A DNA stretch of 64,000 bases from JAHEZL01 sp046074525 (GTDB lineage: Bacteria; Bacteroidota; Bacteroidia; Flavobacteriales_C; GCA-002722245), in contig JBJTOK010000066.1 in assembly GCA_046074525.1 (NCBI GenBank), positions 1-64,000 of the forward strand. Reading direction: 5' to 3'. The position numbers and the translations under genes are program-made. Shown here one piece after another: positions 60,585 through 64,000 of this stretch. Numbering within the stretch: position 1 is the first letter of the stretch; each line of letters starts with the position of its first letter. The notes beneath the pieces are model-generated. The model ran no database searches. It was not told the DNA's origin and was given only the letters and a program-made list of their open reading frames with translations.

Positions 60585-61224
60585 ATTCGTTATTTAAGCG
60601 CTTTAGTCGACCGGTTATTTCCTTTGCATCTTTCAGTCCTGTTACAGGAAACATGGAGCGGATGCGTCGCTGGCGGTCGATAATAATGTAAGGCGGAAAA
60701 TAGAATTTCCCATAGTATTTCTTGAAAGTAGTGTCCATCTCGGCCTGGGAAATTTTGAATTCGTTGTACACTTTTTCCCATTCCGTCCTTGGCACCCTGA
60801 AAGTTTGCCAGAGAGGCTGTGCTTCAATGAAATTTTTAGGATTTGCCGATGCCCACTCTACTTTTCCTAATGAATCTTCCTCAAAAAAGGAAGCTACACG
60901 GGCACCTTTGTGCTGGTCTAAAATACCTTCAATAAAGAGGAGGTGCTTATTCCAGCGGTCTTTTAAGGAATCAGGAAAGAAAGTAATGACATAAGTAGTG
61001 GAATCCTGCATGGAAAGAAGAGAGTCCTTGAAAACGGAAGGGAAAGTCTTTAACGGTGCTGCATAATATACGCTATCGCCGTTGGCATCTAATTTTTTCT
61101 CCGAATAATACTTGGGCAGCTGACCCATGCCTTTGCCATAAAAAATGAGTGCCATTGCAATTAAGAATGGCACTACAAATAATCCAATAAATAAAATTCT
61201 CTTTTTTGAGCCCGAGATTTCCAT
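60544..61224 (-). CDS. Cysteine-free membrane-anchored protein, possibly SCO/thioredoxin-like
   Basis: 226 residues with one N-terminal transmembrane helix (about 10-30). The rest suggests a thioredoxin/SCO-type order of elements: STTYVITFFPDSLKDRW, then GARVASFFEED, FPPYIIIDRQRRIRSMFP and a final helix EITGRLKRL. There is no Cys in the whole protein, so it cannot bind copper or do thiol exchange like SCO. Its start shares a base with the subunit IV stop (TAATG) and its end overlaps the SCO gene by 41 bp. It may assist SCO or the oxidase as an inactive partner; this is inference from context and fold pattern. Confidence 0.7.
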   Translation of the reverse strand: MEISGSKKRILFIGLFVVPFLIAMALIFYGKGMGQLPKYYSEKKLDANGDSVYYAAPLKTFPSVFKDSLLSMQDSTTYVITFFPDSLKDRWNKHLLFIEGILDQHKGARVASFFEEDSLGKVEWASANPKNFIEAQPLWQTFRVPRTEWEKVYNEFKISQAEMDTTFKKYYGKFYFPPYIIIDRQRRIRSMFPVTGLKDAKEITGRLKRLNNEYAAVKKTIEQHSK

Positions 61225-61592
61225 TAGTACATTCCGTTACCTGCAGACACTGCTTCGTAAAGAGCAATAAATATGAGGTAGAGGATGAACATAATGTATG
61301 GAGCAAGGATCATCCACTTGAAAGCTTTGCGCTCATCTCCAAGGTGCATGAATACCAATACAATGTAACCGGCTTTCAGTAAGGTAAGGGCGATATAACC
61401 CAGTTTAATGGCAGTCCATAAACCTGTTCCTTCATTTTCAGTGCGGGAGATGTAAACACCTACCAAAACCTCAACAATAGTAATTACAGAAAGTAATAAT
61501 GTAACGAAGTAAATCTTCTTCCTGATTTTTGCCCCTTCTTCTTCAGAGTGGTGAGCGTGTAATGAATATTCAATAATGTCATCTCTTTCCAT
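61224..61592 (-). CDS. Cytochrome c oxidase subunit IV family protein
   Basis: 122 residues with three transmembrane helices; the LLKAGYIVLVFMHLGDE stretch is the hallmark of bacterial oxidase subunit IV (CyoD/CtaF type). The N-terminus has several His and acidic residues (HAHHSEEEG). It lies 42 bp after the subunit III gene and overlaps the next by one base. Confidence 0.9.
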   Translation of the reverse strand: MERDDIIEYSLHAHHSEEEGAKIRKKIYFVTLLLSVITIVEVLVGVYISRTENEGTGLWTAIKLGYIALTLLKAGYIVLVFMHLGDERKAFKWMILAPYIMFILYLIFIALYEAVSAGNGMY

Positions 61593-61634
61593 AAAGCGTA
61601 TGTTTTATATTATGTTCAAGTTCAATATTGCTAA

Positions 61635-62384
61635 TTAGAGGAGGTAGTAGAAGGTAAATACGAATACCCATACCAAGTCGATGAAGTGCCAGTACAAACC
61701 AACTTTCTCCACCATTTCGTAGTGACCACGTTTTTCATAAGTCCCAAGCATTACCTGGATCAGGATAATGAAGTTAAACAACACCCCTGTGAATACGTGG
61801 AAACCGTGGAAACCTGTAATAAAGAAGAAGAACATTGCGTAAGCGTGCGGACCTTCCTGACCTAATTTTGCTACTCCGTCAACCACTTCACCTGTTGGCA
61901 GGAAGAAGTTTTGTTTTAAGGTAGCATTGTCGGCCCAGGTTGTGATGTCGCCATCCGGACCAGCAATGAAAGTGCTCCATTCCCAAACTTGTGACAATAA
62001 GAAGATCAAACCACCTACTACAGTAAGCGCCAACCAGAAAACCACTTTTTTCTTGTCCATGCGGTGACCTGCTTCAACAGCAAGTACCATGGTAACAGAA
62101 GAAATGATAAGGATAAAAGTCATGAACGCTACGTAAAGCAGCGGAAGGTGTGCGTCTGTAAAAGGGAAGTGGGTGAATACCTGCTCGGATGAAGGCCAGA
62201 ACTCACCGTTAGTAACGGCAGCGTGACGGGCAAATCCCAGGGAAACCAATAACCCACCAAAGGTGAGGGCATCGGAAACGAGGAAAATCCACATCATCAT
62301 TTTTCCGTAACTGATGCTGAATGGAGATACTTTACCTCCCCAGAGAACCTTAGAATCAATTGCTTTTGATGCTTCTGTTGACAT
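61635..62384 (-). CDS. ctaE: Cytochrome c oxidase subunit III
   Basis: 249 residues with seven helices of the heme-copper oxidase subunit III family: KMMMWIFLVSDALTFGGLL, ITGFHGFHVFTGVLFN and LYWHFIDLVWVFVFTFYYLL. Structural and proton-related support of the core subunits. It is the second of two subunit III genes in tandem, 9 bp after the first. Subunits I and II are not in the window and probably lie elsewhere. Confidence 0.93.
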   Translation of the reverse strand: MSTEASKAIDSKVLWGGKVSPFSISYGKMMMWIFLVSDALTFGGLLVSLGFARHAAVTNGEFWPSSEQVFTHFPFTDAHLPLLYVAFMTFILIISSVTMVLAVEAGHRMDKKKVVFWLALTVVGGLIFLLSQVWEWSTFIAGPDGDITTWADNATLKQNFFLPTGEVVDGVAKLGQEGPHAYAMFFFFITGFHGFHVFTGVLFNFIILIQVMLGTYEKRGHYEMVEKVGLYWHFIDLVWVFVFTFYYLL

Positions 62385-62393
62385 ATGAAAGAT

Positions 62394-63116
62394 TTAAAAA
62401 AATGTTAAAAACGCAAACAAATATAACCACAAAAAATCTAAAAAGTGCCAATAAAGTGAACTTACTTGCATGCCTAAATAATTTTCCGGACTGTACCTGT
62501 TTCGTAAAGTCTTGATAAACACATACAAAAGCGATAAAATTCCACCAATCAAATGTAAGATGTGAATGATGGTGAGCACAAAAATGTACATTGCTGTGCG
62601 GTTGGCTTTCTCGAAATCGAGGTTCTGTATGGGTTTCAGGTAGCCAGCATCCATAGGATCGTAGTACAATCCTCCTCTTTCCTTAAGTTCAATACCATCT
62701 TTGTAAATCACGTAATCCTTGCCATATTCGCCCTTTTCTATCACCAGGGAAACCTTGCCATTTGTGAGGTGACTGCCTTTTTCATTAAGCTTGGCAAAGC
62801 CCTTCATCTGATAGTCGAGGAAGTAAATGCCCAGTACTAAAGTGAGTCCAACCAAGATTTTGGCTGCCATCATTTTTCCTTTGGTGACACAGCGCTGACC
62901 AAAGAAGTAGGTAACACTGCTTATTACAATAATTACTGAGCTGATGAGGAATTCTTCGGGCAGAAAAATTTTCACCCAAATTGAGTCGGCTTTTGAAACG
63001 ATGTATCCGCTGCTGAAGCCTGCAAAGAGCATCACAATGGACGCAATTCCCAGCCACATCAGGGGTTTATACACCTTTTTATTAATTGCTTCGCGTTCGC
63101 TTTTGGAGATTCCCAT
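62394..63116 (-). CDS. Cytochrome c oxidase subunit III-like protein
   Basis: 240 residues, also of the subunit III family (HILHLIGGILSLLYVF, QVSSLYWHFLDFLWLYLFAFLTFF) but with only about five to six helices and a polar insert of about 60 residues (about 118-178) between helices. Paralogous subunit III genes in tandem are known in Bacteroidota oxidase clusters. Its ATG shares one base with the ctaB stop. Confidence 0.87.
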   Translation of the reverse strand: MGISKSEREAINKKVYKPLMWLGIASIVMLFAGFSSGYIVSKADSIWVKIFLPEEFLISSVIIVISSVTYFFGQRCVTKGKMMAAKILVGLTLVLGIYFLDYQMKGFAKLNEKGSHLTNGKVSLVIEKGEYGKDYVIYKDGIELKERGGLYYDPMDAGYLKPIQNLDFEKANRTAMYIFVLTIIHILHLIGGILSLLYVFIKTLRNRYSPENYLGMQVSSLYWHFLDFLWLYLFAFLTFF

Positions 63117-64000
63117 TATTTCAAATAATAATCAATGAGTAAGGCAATTTGTACTATGGGCAGGTAAAAGAAGGAACCGAACATCAGTTTCGTCGCTGAT
63201 GAATTGTCCAACTTGGTAAATAAGGTGTAGGCCTGGTAAGCGAAGTAGCTTCCGGCGATGATGGCAACTATGGTGTAAAACATGCCCGACAGCAGGAAAG
63301 CGCCAGGCAGCAGGCTTACAGGAATAAGGAACAGGGAGTAGAGAAGAATTTGGAAGGCGCTGGCTTTATCGCGGCCGCCCGGAGAAGGCAGCATCTTAAA
63401 ACCAGCCTTGGTATAATCATCGTGTAATCTCCAGGCGATGGCCCAGAAATGAGGGAATTGCCACATGAATTGCACTGCGAAAACTGTGAGTCCCTGAATA
63501 TTGATATTGTTGGAGTAGGCTACCCAGCCAATGAGTGGAGGCATGGCTCCCGGGAAAGCGCCGACAAATACGGCAAAAGGCGTTTTCCTTTTCATTGGTG
63601 TATAAACCGCTGCATACAGCACCAAGGCCAACAGACCAAGGATTCCGGTAAGCATATTAAAATAATAGGCAAGCACATAAACGCCGGTAGCACCCATAAG
63701 TGTGGCAACGATAATACCTTCGGGAACACTCATTTTACCGGTGGGTAGCGGACGTGTTTTAGTGCGTTCCATCAGCTTGTCGAGATCTTTTTCAATGACC
63801 TGGTTGTAGCCATTGGATGCAGCCGTTACCAGGAATCCGCCTACGGTAAGCCACCACAACTGTATACCGGTATAATTTCCCTCGGAGGCTACCACGAAGG
63901 TGATCACGGCAGAGAAAACCACCAGCGATGCCAGTCGGAATTTAGAAAACTGTATGTAAGAGGAAACCTTCGTCAGTATTAGCGGGGAAGAAGATGGTAT
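63116..64000 (-). CDS. ctaB: Protoheme IX farnesyltransferase (5' end outside window)
   Basis: Makes heme O from heme B for the oxidase; inner-membrane UbiA family. 294 residues visible; the frame stays open to base 64000, which must lie close to the real start, since the visible N-terminus (YIQFSKFRLASLVVFSAV) is the usual beginning of helix 1. The polyprenyl-diphosphate site is NGYNQVIEKDLDKLMERT and the second Asp-containing loop is WRLHDDYTKAGFKML. About eight to nine helices. First visible gene of the oxidase series. Confidence 0.93.
   Translation of the reverse strand: MPSSSPLILTKVSSYIQFSKFRLASLVVFSAVITFVVASEGNYTGIQLWWLTVGGFLVTAASNGYNQVIEKDLDKLMERTKTRPLPTGKMSVPEGIIVATLMGATGVYVLAYYFNMLTGILGLLALVLYAAVYTPMKRKTPFAVFVGAFPGAMPPLIGWVAYSNNINIQGLTVFAVQFMWQFPHFWAIAWRLHDDYTKAGFKMLPSPGGRDKASAFQILLYSLFLIPVSLLPGAFLLSGMFYTIVAIIAGSYFAYQAYTLFTKLDNSSATKLMFGSFFYLPIVQIALLIDYYLK

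Noticed and set aside
1..64000. CRISPR arrays, insertion sequences, prophage or integrated plasmid
   Set aside because: No regularly spaced repeats, transposase, integrase or phage structural genes were seen; only short non-coding palindromic elements.

Overview
The window is 64 kb of chromosomal DNA from an aerobic member of the Bacteroidota. The evidence for this is a PorU/PorV pair and two probable cargo proteins of the type IX secretion system (T9SS), a TonB-dependent receptor with a carboxypeptidase-regulatory-like N-terminus, many lipoproteins, a single-chain class II glycyl-tRNA synthetase, a split methionine synthase, and Bacteroidota-type promoters (TTTG about 19 bp from TAnnTTTG). 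No phage, transposase, plasmid or CRISPR signal was seen. The sequence reads as ordinary core genome with a dense set of envelope genes. Genus and species cannot be told from it.

Layout. 1-4543 (+): beta-galactoside/galactose use, with galK (cut by the window edge), a sodium/sugar symporter and a GH42 beta-galactosidase lipoprotein. 4633-8064 (+): three overlapping envelope genes, a MORN-repeat protein, a lipoprotein and a T9SS-targeted subtilase. 8104-18116: mtaB, kdsB, a HemJ-like protein, a thioesterase, a TonB-dependent receptor, a polysaccharide deacetylase and a DUF2723 membrane protein. tRNA-Gln with its own promoter and terminator lies at 18249-18422. 18448-28036 (-): a glutamate-synthase-like FMN protein, lnt, then a very large PorU-like peptidase and PorV. 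28142-34419: pssA-purS, a T9SS cargo protein, the glyS-tatC-lptB operon and a small outer-membrane protein. 34491-39021 (+): a DUF3109 protein and nrdB-nrdA. 39149-47136 (-): the alpha-2-macroglobulin/pbpC pair. 47378-50795: tsaB, small genes and a short-type proS. 50846-58870 (-): a lipoprotein, a SUMF1-fold protein, a YitT protein, two OmpA-like paralogues and metH in two genes behind a SAM-I riboswitch. 58908-64000 (-): the distal end of a cytochrome c oxidase cluster (ctaB, two subunit III genes, subunit IV, SCO and small accessory genes).

How the parts work together. Envelope building dominates: lipoprotein acylation (lnt), LPS supply and export (kdsB, lptB), Tat export (tatC), phosphatidylethanolamine synthesis (pssA), peptidoglycan (pbpC with its alpha-2-macroglobulin) and T9SS maturation (porU/porV) acting on the subtilase and the protein at 29233. 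Aerobic respiration assembly and a class Ia ribonucleotide reductase agree with life in air. mtaB and tsaB both act on the tRNA position-37 t6A modification but sit about 39 kb apart.

Most notable for a second look: a complete SAM-I riboswitch with terminator in front of the split metH; two tandem OmpA-like proteins sharing a CFCESC motif, the first coupled to metH; a cysteine-free protein of possible SCO/thioredoxin type and a CxxC mini-membrane protein in the oxidase cluster; nested inverted-repeat elements between genes; TAnnTTTG boxes placed so close to start codons that leaderless transcripts are likely; and two members of an unnamed lipoprotein family. Functions come from family motifs recognised by eye; no database search was run.
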